Assembly: GCA_017848965.1 (NCBI GenBank)
Contig: JAFIHA010000040.1
Coordinates: forward strand, 1-64,000
From: Dechloromonas aromatica (nom. nud.)
Lineage (GTDB): Bacteria; Pseudomonadota; Gammaproteobacteria; Burkholderiales; Rhodocyclaceae
Reading direction: 5' to 3'
DNA length: 64,000 nt
Of the stretch, positions 41,101-49,316 are shown piece by piece. Position 1 is the stretch's first letter, and each line of letters opens with the position of its first letter. The position numbers and the translations under genes were made by a program. The notes below the pieces were generated by a model. The model did no database searches, was not told the DNA's origin, and saw only the letters and a list, made by a program, of their open reading frames with translations.

Positions 41101-41126
41101 CGCTCCGCCCGGCGGCGGGCGGAGCG
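41101..41126. other. Intercistronic hairpin between flotillin and AAA+ genes
   Basis: CGCTCCGCCC (41101-41110) pairs perfectly with GGGCGGAGCG (41117-41126) around a six-base loop, with no T run on the minus strand. It probably slows degradation or limits readthrough into the very long ATPase gene. Confidence 0.5.
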
Positions 41127-41149
41127 TTTCCGGAGAATCGCGCCGGTCG

Positions 41150-43261
41150 TCAGTCGGCGCGCTTGCCGATGCCGGCGAGCAGGGTGCGCAAGGCTGCCTG
41201 CTGTTCGGCGCTGCCGTCGCGCATGACCTTGGTCAGCAAGGCGGCGACCGAGAGATTCTGCAGTTCGCCGGCCGAACCGCCGAGGGCGCCGACGATGTCG
41301 CGGACGTCGCCGACCAGGTCGCGGTCGCCGCTCAGGTGATCCTTGAGCGCCACCTGCAGCGTGCTGCTCTTGCCGATCGTCGCGTCGATGCCCTTGCCGA
41401 TCGACAGCGCGTTGACGAAGCGGTCGAAGTAGTCGCCCTCGCCGCCGACGATGTCGATCTTCGCGTTGGCCAGCGCGGTGCCGAGCACTTCGGCCTGCTG
41501 GCGGGCGATCGAGGTCTGGGCGTCGATCGCCTTCAGGGTGGCGATCTGCGCGTTGTCGAGGCGCATGCGGAACTCTTCGTGTTCGCGCGTCGCCGGGTTC
41601 ATCGCCTGCATCGCTTCGAACTTCTCGCGCAGGCCCTTGGCTTCGGCCTGGAAGCGGGCTTCGACGACTTCCGCCTCGGCGTGGCCGGTCTTGGCGATGA
41701 CCTCGGCGTCGGCGGCGCGCACCGTGACCTGGGCCAGGCCGAGCTTTTCCTTGCCCTGGGCTTCGGCTTCGAGCTTGGCGCGCAGCGCCTCGGCCTCGGC
41801 CAGACCGAACTTGCTGACGGCGTCGGCGTCGGCCATCTTGACCTTGGCGGCGACCATGCCCTGCTTTTCCTCGGCGTCGGCGGTGACCATCATCACCTTG
41901 GCCTGGGCCAGGCCGGTGGCGGCAGCCAGCGCCTCGACGCCTTCGGCTTCGCGCTTCTTGGCTTCGGCTTCCTTCTCGGCGACCTTGAGGTGGGCTTCGG
42001 CCAGCGTCTGTTCCTCGGCCGCCTTGTGCCGCGCCTTGCGCTCCTGGGCTTCTGCCGCCTTGACTTCGAGCACCAGTTTTTCTTCCGCCTGGCCCTCGGC
42101 CAGGATGACGACCGATTTCTTGGTGCGGTCGGCCTCGGCGACGACGCGTACTTCCTTGATCGCCTCTTCCTGTTCGGCAACCGTGCGCTCGACGATCACC
42201 CGTTCGCGGATGACGTCGGCGATCGCCTTCTTCTGCACTTCGACGGCGCGGTCCTTGTCGATGCGCTGCAGGGTGACTTCCTTCTCGCGGTCGACGATTT
42301 CCAGTTCGCGGGCGCGGGTGACCTTTTCTTCCTCGACGGCGACCGCCCGTTTGCGGTTGTTTTCCGCGACTTCCTTCTCGCGCTGGGCGTTTTCCTGTTG
42401 TACTGCGATCGCCTGTTCGGAGAGTAGACGGGCCAGCTCGGCCTTGGTGTGTTCCTCGGCCTGGATCTTCGCCGTTTCCGCCTGTTCGCGGGCACGCACC
42501 GAGGCGACCTCGCGCTGCTGGCGCGACTGGGCGTCGGCCTGCTGGCGTTCCAGTTCGAGCAGCGCTTCCTGGGTTTCGACGTCCTTCTTCTTGATCTGCA
42601 TTTCCTCGTTGCGGCGCAGCTCGTTGGTGCGCACCCGTTCGACGGCGGTCAGTTCGGTGATCTTCTTGATCCCCTGGGCGTCGAGGATGTTGTGGGTGTC
42701 GAGTTTCTGCAGCGGGGTTTGTTCCAGGTAATCGATGGCGGCATCTTCGAGCACGTAACCGGAAAGATCGTCGCCGATCTGGCGGACGATCTCGTCGCGG
42801 AAACGGTCGCGCGCCTGATACAGCTCGATGAAATCCATCGACTTGCCGACCGTCTTCAGCGCTTCGGAGAACTTCGCCGAGAACAGGTCTTCGAGGATTT
42901 CCGGGCTTGAGGCGCGATCGCAACCGATGCCCTGCGCCACCTTGAGGACGTCCTCGGCGGTCTTGTTGACGCGGACGAAGAACTTGACCTTGATGTCGGC
43001 GCGGATGTTGTCCTGGCAGATCAGGCCTTCGCTACCGGAGCGGTCGATTTCGATCGTCTTCAGCGAGATTTCCATCAGCTCGGCCTTGTGGATGATCGGA
43101 TAGACCATGCGGCCGGTGAAGGTGACTTCGGGTTCGGCGCGCAGCGTGTTGACGATCATTGCGTAGCCCTGTTCGACCTTGTGATAGAACTTGGCGAACA
43201 GCGCAATCATGCCGAGGCTGAGTAAGACCAGCACCGCGACGGCGATTATTACCGGCTCCAT
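41150..43261 (-). CDS. Flotillin / band 7 protein (YqiK-like)
   Basis: The 703-residue product has one N-terminal membrane segment (about 4-24), a band 7/PHB domain (about 27-200) and a very long alanine-, glutamate- and lysine-rich coiled coil (about 210-610). This is the layout of flotillins, which form scaffolds in ordered membrane domains. The C-terminal part (GEGDYFDRFVNALSIGKGID) matches the YqiK subgroup. It follows a YqiJ-like gene by 40 bases, the same pairing as E. coli yqiJ-yqiK. Confidence 0.93.
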   Translation of the reverse strand: MEPVIIAVAVLVLLSLGMIALFAKFYHKVEQGYAMIVNTLRAEPEVTFTGRMVYPIIHKAELMEISLKTIEIDRSGSEGLICQDNIRADIKVKFFVRVNKTAEDVLKVAQGIGCDRASSPEILEDLFSAKFSEALKTVGKSMDFIELYQARDRFRDEIVRQIGDDLSGYVLEDAAIDYLEQTPLQKLDTHNILDAQGIKKITELTAVERVRTNELRRNEEMQIKKKDVETQEALLELERQQADAQSRQQREVASVRAREQAETAKIQAEEHTKAELARLLSEQAIAVQQENAQREKEVAENNRKRAVAVEEEKVTRARELEIVDREKEVTLQRIDKDRAVEVQKKAIADVIRERVIVERTVAEQEEAIKEVRVVAEADRTKKSVVILAEGQAEEKLVLEVKAAEAQERKARHKAAEEQTLAEAHLKVAEKEAEAKKREAEGVEALAAATGLAQAKVMMVTADAEEKQGMVAAKVKMADADAVSKFGLAEAEALRAKLEAEAQGKEKLGLAQVTVRAADAEVIAKTGHAEAEVVEARFQAEAKGLREKFEAMQAMNPATREHEEFRMRLDNAQIATLKAIDAQTSIARQQAEVLGTALANAKIDIVGGEGDYFDRFVNALSIGKGIDATIGKSSTLQVALKDHLSGDRDLVGDVRDIVGALGGSAGELQNLSVAALLTKVMRDGSAEQQAALRTLLAGIGKRAD

Positions 43262-43301
43262 GGATTTCCCCTTGCTTGAGTTTGAGTGAATTGAAAACAG
43301 G

Positions 43302-43943
43302 TCAGTCGATCTGGTCGTCGGCGGCGATCAGGTAGCGGGCGCCGGCCGCGTCGTAGTCGAGGATGCGGGCAGTAGAACCCTTGCCCAGGGTGTTCGGCGT
43401 TTCCGCCCACACCCGGATATTGACCGGCGCGCCGCGGGTGGCGACTTCTGCGCGGCCGAATTTCTCATCCACCGTCGCCGTCAGCACCTTGCATTCCTGA
43501 CCGACCAGCGCCGCGTTGGAGATCGCGCTGTGGGTGACGAAGAGGCCGCGCAGCGGGCGGATCAGCCTGGCGGTGACGGGAATCGCCAGGGCCAGCGCGA
43601 CCAGCATGACGGCCAGTCCGGCAATGCCGCGCAGCAGGCTGGTCGGCACCAGCGGCAGCAGCCACATCGCCGCCAGGCAGGTGACGGTCCACGAGACCAG
43701 CACGAGCAGGCTGAGGACGACCGAGAATGGCACGCCGTTCAGCCCCATGGCGACCAGGTAGCTGGCCAGATCGCCGATTTCGTCGACATCGGCGTCGGTG
43801 TGCAGCTCGGCCTCGATGACCGGCCCCGAATCGATGTCGACGATGCCGATCAGCGACAGCAGCCAATAGACGAGGACGACGCCGAGCAGCACCGTGTAGA
43901 TGACGCTGGGAAAGGAGGTCGCTGCGTCGAGGAAAGCGATCAT
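43302..43943 (-). CDS. YqiJ-like membrane protein with OB-fold tail
   Basis: The 213-residue product has membrane segments at about 15-34, 73-95 and 105-125, then a soluble C-terminal beta-rich domain (GQECKVLTATVDEKFGRAEV) of the NfeD/YqiJ OB-fold type. Such proteins partner flotillins and help build membrane microdomains. The order YqiJ then flotillin supports this. Its start overlaps the stop of the RHH-like gene. Confidence 0.82.
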   Translation of the reverse strand: MIAFLDAATSFPSVIYTVLLGVVLVYWLLSLIGIVDIDSGPVIEAELHTDADVDEIGDLASYLVAMGLNGVPFSVVLSLLVLVSWTVTCLAAMWLLPLVPTSLLRGIAGLAVMLVALALAIPVTARLIRPLRGLFVTHSAISNAALVGQECKVLTATVDEKFGRAEVATRGAPVNIRVWAETPNTLGKGSTARILDYDAAGARYLIAADDQID

Positions 43944-44281
43944 GGGGCCGTTCTTTCTGTCCTGGCGTTGGCGAAGTCGATCAGTACGCGGGTCACCCTT
44001 TCCTTGATCGCCAGCCGGTCATCCGCCGCCAGCCCGTAGCGTTCGGCGAGCAGTGCGTAGTCGGCGGCGGTCAGCGAGACGGTCAGGCGCGGGCGCTTCG
44101 GCCGGCTGGCAGTGGGCAGGCCGAGCAGGTGGCGGATCTGGTCGGAGGTCGAGCGGTTGGCCTCGAAAGCGGTGCGGCGCACCGTTTCGAGCACCTTCTC
44201 CTCGACGTCGAAGGCCACCTGGACGGCCTTGATCGCCGCGTCCGAGCTTTGCCAGCGTGCCGGTTTGCGGGTGACGCTCAT
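43940..44281 (-). CDS. Tandem ribbon-helix-helix-like protein, candidate repressor
   Basis: The 113-residue product looks like two ribbon-helix-helix units in one chain. The first, around residues 20-55, has a short strand VQVAF followed by two helices ending STSDQIRHLLGL. The second, around 65-105, has RLTVSLT and two helices ending ERVTRVLIDF. A fused dimer of this fold would bind DNA through the strands. The gene overlaps pspA and the YqiJ gene by four bases each. A 28-base palindrome at the operon promoter is a natural target. The fold call is by eye, so the function is inference. Confidence 0.55.
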   Translation of the reverse strand: MSVTRKPARWQSSDAAIKAVQVAFDVEEKVLETVRRTAFEANRSTSDQIRHLLGLPTASRPKRPRLTVSLTAADYALLAERYGLAADDRLAIKERVTRVLIDFANARTERTAP

Positions 44282-44985
44282 GCGTCGCCGGTCGGTTTTG
44301 CCAGGCGGGCGCGGATGCGCTCCATGACCTTGCGCTGGCGGTCGGCGTCCTGGCCGATGCCGGCCTCGGCGAGCTTGGTCGCCAGCGCCTTCTCGCCGAG
44401 TTCGCGGTCGAGCTGGTCGGCCGCCTGCATGCGGTCGGCCAGATGTTCGTGGCGCTGCTTGATGCGTTCCAGCGATTCGCGGGCGCTGGCCAGCCGCGAG
44501 CCGCTGCTGCCGATGTTGTCGGAGATCGACTGAGTCGCCTTATAGACGCTTTCGGTGGTCTTGGCGATGGCGATTTCCCGCTCATGTTCGCGGATCTTCG
44601 CTTCCGACGCCTTGATCAGTTCCTTCAGCTTGCTCACCTGGGCGGCGAACGAGGTCTGTGCCTTGCGCTGTTCCTCAAGCTCCAGTTCGATTGCCGCCAC
44701 CTTGCCGGCGACTTCCTCGGCCAGCGCTTCCTGGGACTTCTCCAGGGCTTCCAGCGCCAGACCTTCGTAGCGCGCCATCTCGCCTTCCAGGCGGGTGACC
44801 GCCCGGGCGCTCTGCATTTCCCTGGCCATCACGTCGGCCAGACTGCTGCGCGCTTCGAGGATGCTCTGCTTGGCGTCGATGATTTCCTGCTCGTAGATGC
44901 GCGTGGCGTTGGCATCGACGACGTTCTCGGCCAGTTCGCGGGCGCTGCCGCGCAACAGGGTCACCACTTTCTTGATCACGGACAT
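44278..44985 (-). CDS. pspA: Phage shock protein A (PspA/IM30 family)
   Basis: PspA/IM30 proteins form membrane-binding helical rods that guard the inner membrane against proton leakage. The 235-residue product is almost wholly coiled-coil, with the amphipathic N-terminal helix (VIKKVVTLLRGSARELAENV) and the family pattern EQEIIDAKQSILEARSSLADV. The ATG at 44985 has AAGGAG eight bases upstream. It is not next to pspBC or pspF, so control differs from the classical psp operon. Confidence 0.92.
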   Translation of the reverse strand: MSVIKKVVTLLRGSARELAENVVDANATRIYEQEIIDAKQSILEARSSLADVMAREMQSARAVTRLEGEMARYEGLALEALEKSQEALAEEVAGKVAAIELELEEQRKAQTSFAAQVSKLKELIKASEAKIREHEREIAIAKTTESVYKATQSISDNIGSSGSRLASARESLERIKQRHEHLADRMQAADQLDRELGEKALATKLAEAGIGQDADRQRKVMERIRARLAKPTGDA

Positions 44986-44996
44986 GTTCGTCTCCT

Positions 44997-45416
44997 TCAG
45001 TGCAGAAATTCGGACAGGGCGTCCAGTGCATCGAGCGCGTTGTCGCTCAGGGCGGCGACGTCCTGGGCGATGTCCTCGCCGCGCGCGTCGCGCGCCAGGG
45101 CGCCGGACAGCACGTAGCGCTCGCCGATGCGGCCGAACGAGGAAAGCGGCACCGACGGGTTGAGGTCGAGCAGCGTTTCGAGCAGTTCGGTGCGGCGTTC
45201 CGGCAAGACCTCGCTGTCGCTCCACAGGTAGCACAGGCACAGGATCTGCGAATCCGAACAGGTGATGAAGATCGGCAGTTCTTCGCGCGTCTCGATGCTG
45301 ACCTGGACCACCGGCACCGGTCCGGCAATCGGATGCAACTGTACCGCGAGGCCGCCCATCAGGCCGCCGACCAGCTTGTCCAGCCCATCCAGCTTTTCCT
45401 TCAGTGTGTTTTCCAT
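44997..45416 (-). CDS. YjfI/DUF2170-family protein
   Basis: The 139-residue acidic product matches the YjfI family (DUF2170), found beside PspA homologues in E. coli (yjfIJ) and other gammaproteobacteria. Visible features are the beta-rich ELPIFITCSDSQILCLCYLW segment near residue 46 and VPLSSFGRIGERYVLSGAL. The family function is not known; a role as partner of PspA is likely from the neighbourhood. It is the first gene of the operon, eleven bases before pspA. Confidence 0.82.
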   Translation of the reverse strand: MENTLKEKLDGLDKLVGGLMGGLAVQLHPIAGPVPVVQVSIETREELPIFITCSDSQILCLCYLWSDSEVLPERRTELLETLLDLNPSVPLSSFGRIGERYVLSGALARDARGEDIAQDVAALSDNALDALDALSEFLH

Positions 45417-45460
45417 GTTGTCCTCGTTATGGTTCGTGTGGCATCCAGACTAGAAGTGGA

Positions 45461-45488
45461 GACATAAAATGTCAAGACATTTTATGTC
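45461..45488. promoter_or_regulatory. 28-base tandem palindromic operator of the pspA operon
   Basis: GACATAAAATGTC (45461-45473) and GACATTTTATGTC (45476-45488) are exact reverse complements separated by AA. Each is also itself a palindrome, GACAT-N3-ATGTC. Two more half-sites, ATGTC at 45498-45502 and GACAT at 45513-45517, lie beyond. On the minus strand TTGACA is embedded at 45478-45473, with TAGTCT 17 bases further on as a weak -10. A bound protein would block the promoter. Tandem palindromes are typical of ribbon-helix-helix repressors. Confidence 0.8.
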
Positions 45489-45560
45489 GGACGACGCATG
45501 TCGCTATGATATGACATTTGCCGGTGGTTCATGACCTGGGTGTGACGCGAAGACAATAAA

Positions 45561-45590
45561 AAACCCCGACCGGCGAACCGGTCGGGGTTT
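45561..45590 (-). terminator. Rho-independent terminator of actP
   Basis: AAACCCCGACCGG pairs with CCGGTCGGGGTTT around a CGAA loop. On the minus strand the stem is followed by a T run (plus-strand A residues at 45558-45563). It lies 20 bases past the actP stop and insulates the pspA operon from it. Confidence 0.92.
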
Positions 45591-45611
45591 CGGGTGAAAG
45601 CCGCAGCGGGT

Positions 45612-47276
45612 TTAGTGCTTGGCTGCGCCAGCAGCGCCGTAGCCGGTCTGGGCACGGACGTACTGGTCGTCGAAAGCTTCGATTTCGCTCTTGGCGCGGA
45701 CGCTGGCGTCGCTCTTCGAGAAGATGAAGGCGAGCAGGAAGGCGACCGGCATCGCGAACAGCGCCGGCTGGGTGTAGGGGAAGAGCGGGGCGGCGTTGCC
45801 CAGCACGTCGACCCACACCGACTTCGAGAAGAGCACGAACAGCACCGCCGAGATCAGGCCGCCGTAACCGCCCCACAGCGCGCCGCGCGTGGTCAGGCCC
45901 TTCCAGTACATGGAGAGGATCAGCACCGGGAAGTTGGCCGCGGCGGCAACGCCGAAAGCGAGGCCGACCATGAAGGCGATGTTCTGCTTCTCGAAGGCGA
46001 TGCCGAGGATGATGGCGACGAAGCCGAGGGCGATGGTGGCCATCTTGGAGACGCGGATTTCCGCAGCTTCGGAAGCCGTACCCTTCTTGATCACGCGAGC
46101 GTAGATGTCGTGCGAGATCGCCGAGGCGCCGGCCAGGGCGAGACCGGAAACCACCGCCAGGATGGTGGCGAAGGCAACCGCGGCGAGGAAGCCGAGCAGC
46201 ATGTCGCCACCGACCGCCTTGGCCAGGTGCATGGCAACCATGTTGCCGCCGCCGATCAGCTTCTTGCCGATTTCACCGCCTTCGAAGAACTCGGGGTTCT
46301 GGCCGACGATGATGATGCCGGCGAGGCCCATCAGGAAGATGACGTTGAAGAAGTAGGCGACGAAGCCGGAAGCGTAGAGCACCGACTTGCGGGCTTCCTT
46401 GGCGTCGGTGACGGTGAAGAAGCGCATCAGGATGTGCGGCAGGCCGGCGGTACCGAACATCAGGCCGAGGCCGAGCGAGATCGCGGTGACCGGGTCGGCG
46501 AGCAGGCTGCCCGGGTGCATCAGCTTTTCACCCAGGGTGTGGACCGACATCGCCTGATCGACCAGGGCGCCGAACGAGAAGCCGAACTGGCTCATCGCCA
46601 GCACCATGACCAGCGTGCCACCGGCCAGCAGCATGCAGGCCTTGATGATCTGCACCCAGGTGGTGGCAACCATGCCGCCGAAGGTGACATAGACCATCAT
46701 CAGGATGCCGACGGCGAAGATCGCGACGTTGTATTCGAGGCCGAAAAGCAGCTTGATCAGCTGACCGGCGCCGACCATCTGGGCGATCAGGTAGAAACAG
46801 ACGACGACCAGCGAGGAAACCGCGGCCATGGTGCGCACCTTGCCTTGATCCAGGCGGTAGGCGGTGATGTCGGAGAAGGTGAACTTGCCCAGGTTGCGCA
46901 GACGTTCGGCCATCAGGAAGAGGATGATCGGCCAGCCGGCGAAGAAGCACAGCATGTAGATGTAGCCGTCGTAGCCCTTGCTGTAGACCATCGCTGTCAG
47001 ACCGAGCAGGGTGGCGGCGGACATGTAGTCACCGGCGATCGCCAGGCCGTTCTGGAAACCGGTGATGCCACCACCGGCGGCGTAGCAGTTGGACGTCGAC
47101 TTGGTGCGGCTAGCCGCGCCGGAGGTGATGCCCATCGTCATCGCGACGAACAGGCAGAACATGATGATGGCGTGCCAGTTGGTGGCTTGCTGTTCCGTCG
47201 GGCCGAGGGCGTCGCCGGCGGCAAAGGCCAGAGTGCTCAGGCCGAGCAGCCCGAGCGCGGGAATGATCTTGCGCAT
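45612..47276 (-). CDS. actP: Cation/acetate symporter ActP
   Basis: ActP is a sodium:solute symporter for acetate and related short acids. The 554-residue product has an N-terminal signal-like segment ([14 protein letters not shown]) and about 13 membrane helices. It carries SSS-family signatures such as [25 protein letters not shown] near residue 68 and the [16 protein letters not shown] segment. The start overlaps the stop of the DUF485 gene. Confidence 0.95.
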   Translation of the reverse strand: MRKIIPALGLLGLSTLAFAAGDALGPTEQQATNWHAIIMFCLFVAMTMGITSGAASRTKSTSNCYAAGGGITGFQNGLAIAGDYMSAATLLGLTAMVYSKGYDGYIYMLCFFAGWPIILFLMAERLRNLGKFTFSDITAYRLDQGKVRTMAAVSSLVVVCFYLIAQMVGAGQLIKLLFGLEYNVAIFAVGILMMVYVTFGGMVATTWVQIIKACMLLAGGTLVMVLAMSQFGFSFGALVDQAMSVHTLGEKLMHPGSLLADPVTAISLGLGLMFGTAGLPHILMRFFTVTDAKEARKSVLYASGFVAYFFNVIFLMGLAGIIIVGQNPEFFEGGEIGKKLIGGGNMVAMHLAKAVGGDMLLGFLAAVAFATILAVVSGLALAGASAISHDIYARVIKKGTASEAAEIRVSKMATIALGFVAIILGIAFEKQNIAFMVGLAFGVAAAANFPVLILSMYWKGLTTRGALWGGYGGLISAVLFVLFSKSVWVDVLGNAAPLFPYTQPALFAMPVAFLLAFIFSKSDASVRAKSEIEAFDDQYVRAQTGYGAAGAAKH

Positions 47277-47596
47277 TATTTGTTCTCCTTCCAGGCGTCA
47301 CGCACCACTTCCTGGGAAAGGGCGTCGAATTCGGTATTGGCGCGGCGGACATAGACCGCGGTCAGCACCCAGAAGAAAATGAACATGAAAAGTTCGGCGA
47401 CGACGCCAACGGTCCATCGCGAACCTTCGGCAATCGGCTGGCCGAGCGACGCGGGCGCGAACGCCACGATCATCACGAAGCCGTAGAACATGGTCAAAAC
47501 GATCGCGGCCAGGGTCCAGGCGAAACGTCCCCTCTTTGCGACCAGCTCCTGGAATTTGGGATTTCCCCGCATCCTTTCGTACATCACGCTGCTCAT
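47276..47596 (-). CDS. yjcH: DUF485 membrane protein (YjcH-like)
   Basis: The 106-residue product has two membrane segments (about 27-49 and 62-84) and the DUF485 pattern [20 protein letters not shown] at its N-terminus. It is the usual partner of actP and is thought to support the symporter. It starts with ATG at 47596 after an AAGGAGAAC ribosome site. Confidence 0.92.
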   Translation of the reverse strand: MSSVMYERMRGNPKFQELVAKRGRFAWTLAAIVLTMFYGFVMIVAFAPASLGQPIAEGSRWTVGVVAELFMFIFFWVLTAVYVRRANTEFDALSQEVVRDAWKENK

Positions 47597-47644
47597 AGTT
47601 GTTCTCCTTATTAATAATTACCGCTAAGCGGCGTGCGCATTGTA

Positions 47645-47697
47645 TCTTATATAAGACCCGATAACCTTACAGTGTATGTAAGTTTACGCATGCGTAA
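47645..47697. promoter_or_regulatory. Three palindromes in the yjcH/enoyl-CoA hydratase spacer
   Basis: The 116-base divergent spacer holds TCTTATATAAGA (47645-47656, perfect), CTTACA-N5-TGTAAG (47666-47682) and TTACGCATGCGTAA (47684-47697, perfect). On the minus strand the first lies just upstream of TACAAT, a good -10 for yjcH-actP, so a bound repressor would stop that promoter. The third lies 16 bases before the start of the plus-strand gene. Confidence 0.6.
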
Positions 47698-47712
47698 TTT
47701 TGGACATGGAAC

Positions 47713-48489
47713 ATGAGCAGCATTGACCTGAAAATTGACGGTGAAATCGCCACCCTGACCCTGAACAATCCCGCCAAGCTGAATGCCATCGACCTGGCGA
47801 TGTGGCGCGCCTTGAGCCACCACATGGCGACGCTGGCCGCCGATTCCAGCGTCCGTTGCATCGTCCTGCGCGGTGCTGGCGAGGCCGCTTTCGCCGCCGG
47901 CGGCGATCTCGAGGAATTCGTCAGTGCCCGGACCACGCTCGATCAGGCGCTGCTCTATCACGGCGAAGTTGCCGCCGCGCTGAATGCCATCGCCGATTCG
48001 CCGCACCCGACGGTGGCACTGATCCAGGGCGCCTGCATCGGCGGCGGGCTGGAGATCGCCGGCGCCTGCGACCTGCGTATTGCCGGCGAAGGTGCGAAGT
48101 TCGGCGCGCCGATCAACAAGCTCGGCTTTTCGATGTATCCGGGGGAGATGGAAGGCCTGCTGCGTCTCGCCGGTGCTGCCGTGGTCAAGGAAATCCTGCT
48201 CGAAGGGCGCATCCTCGGTGCCCGCGAGGCTTACGAAAAAGGCCTGCTGACGCGCGTCGTGCCCGACCTCCAGGTCGCCGACGAAGCTTATGCCAGCGCC
48301 CGCCGTATCTGCCAGGGGGCGCCGCTCGTCGCTGGCTGGCACAAGCAGTGGATCTGTCGTCTGCAGGATGGCCGGCCGTTGACCGACGCGGAAAAGGCCG
48401 CCTCCTTCGCCTTTCTCGACACCGAGGATTACCGCGAGGGGCTGGCCGCCTTCCTGGAAAAGCGCAAGCCGCAGTTCAAGGCGCGCTGA
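47713..48489 (+). CDS. Enoyl-CoA hydratase/isomerase-family protein
   Basis: The 258-residue crotonase-fold product shows the oxyanion-hole stretches AAFAAGGDLEEF near residue 59 and QGACIGGGLEIAGACDLRIA near 104. The usual GG-T motif after the catalytic region is replaced by MYPGEMEGLLRLAG, so its exact reaction is open; hydratase, isomerase or decarboxylase are possible. It is divergent from the acetate uptake genes. The ATG at 47713 is the only sensible start. Confidence 0.85.
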   Translation: MSSIDLKIDGEIATLTLNNPAKLNAIDLAMWRALSHHMATLAADSSVRCIVLRGAGEAAFAAGGDLEEFVSARTTLDQALLYHGEVAAALNAIADSPHPTVALIQGACIGGGLEIAGACDLRIAGEGAKFGAPINKLGFSMYPGEMEGLLRLAGAAVVKEILLEGRILGAREAYEKGLLTRVVPDLQVADEAYASARRICQGAPLVAGWHKQWICRLQDGRPLTDAEKAASFAFLDTEDYREGLAAFLEKRKPQFKAR

Positions 48490-48499
48490 AGCGCCGGAC

Positions 48500-49306
48500 T
48501 CAGGGGGCGAACAGGTTCCACAGCATCTTCGCCGAAAGCAGCAGCAACAGCCCGGCGAAGATGCCGCGCAGCAGGCGCACCGGTAGCTGGTGCGTGAGCC
48601 GCGCGCCGAGCGGCGCGACCAGCACGCTGGCGACGAGGATGACGGCCAGCGCCGGCAGATAGACGAAGCCGAGACTGCCCGGCGGCAGCCCGGCATGCCC
48701 CCAGCCATGCCAGACATAGCCGCAGGTGCCGCCGATGGCGATCGGCAGGCCGACCGCGGCCGAGGTGCCGATCGCCTGCTGGGGGCGAACGCCGCACCAG
48801 ATCAGGAAAGGTACCGTCAGGGCGCCACCGCCGATCGCCACCAGACTCGAGAAAGCGCCGATCACGCCGCCCGCCAGGCTCAGGCCGAGCGCTCCGGGCA
48901 GGCTGCGGCCGGCTCGCGGACGTCGTTGAGCGATCATCTGGCCGGCGACGAAGAGCATGAAGGCAGCGAAGATCAAGGCCAGGAGCCGCGACGAGACGAA
49001 AGTCGCGAGATAGGCGCCGCACAAGGTACCGAGCAGGATGCCCGGGGTCAGTCGACGTACCGTTGGCCAGAGCACGGCCCGGTGGGCATGGTGGGCGCGC
49101 AGACTGGAAGCCGCAGTGAACAGGATGGTCGCCATTGAGGTGCCGAGCGCCAGATGCAGTATTTCGTTTTCCGGGAAGCCTTGTCCGGCGAACAGCAAGG
49201 CCAGCATCGGCACCACCACGACGCCGCCGCCGACGCCGAGCAGGCCGGCGAAAAAGCCGGCGACCGCACCAGTCGCCAGATAGGCGGCAAGCAGCATCAG
49301 CGACAT
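48500..49306 (-). CDS. TauE/SafE-family permease, malonate operon copy
   Basis: The 268-residue membrane protein has eight or so helices and the family repeat pattern GVGGGVVVVP and IGGGALTVPF in its two halves. TauE/SafE members export sulfite, sulfoacetate or other organic anions. It starts ten bases after mdcH, so it is probably part of the malonate operon. A close paralogue lies at 59275-60075 on the other side of the operon, sharing HLALGTSMATI and the C-terminal GARL-H-LPV segment. Confidence 0.88.
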   Translation of the reverse strand: MSLMLLAAYLATGAVAGFFAGLLGVGGGVVVVPMLALLFAGQGFPENEILHLALGTSMATILFTAASSLRAHHAHRAVLWPTVRRLTPGILLGTLCGAYLATFVSSRLLALIFAAFMLFVAGQMIAQRRPRAGRSLPGALGLSLAGGVIGAFSSLVAIGGGALTVPFLIWCGVRPQQAIGTSAAVGLPIAIGGTCGYVWHGWGHAGLPPGSLGFVYLPALAVILVASVLVAPLGARLTHQLPVRLLRGIFAGLLLLLSAKMLWNLFAP

Positions 49307-49316
49307 CAAGCCAGCC

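Noticed and set aside
35768..42427. A plus-strand open frame of about 2219 codons opposite the ATPase and flotillin genes
   Set aside because: It mirrors the codon phase of genes with clear Walker, band 7 and coiled-coil motifs on the other strand. Its own translation is low-complexity Val/Gly/Ala/Asp/Gln text with no domain, a GC-rich shadow.
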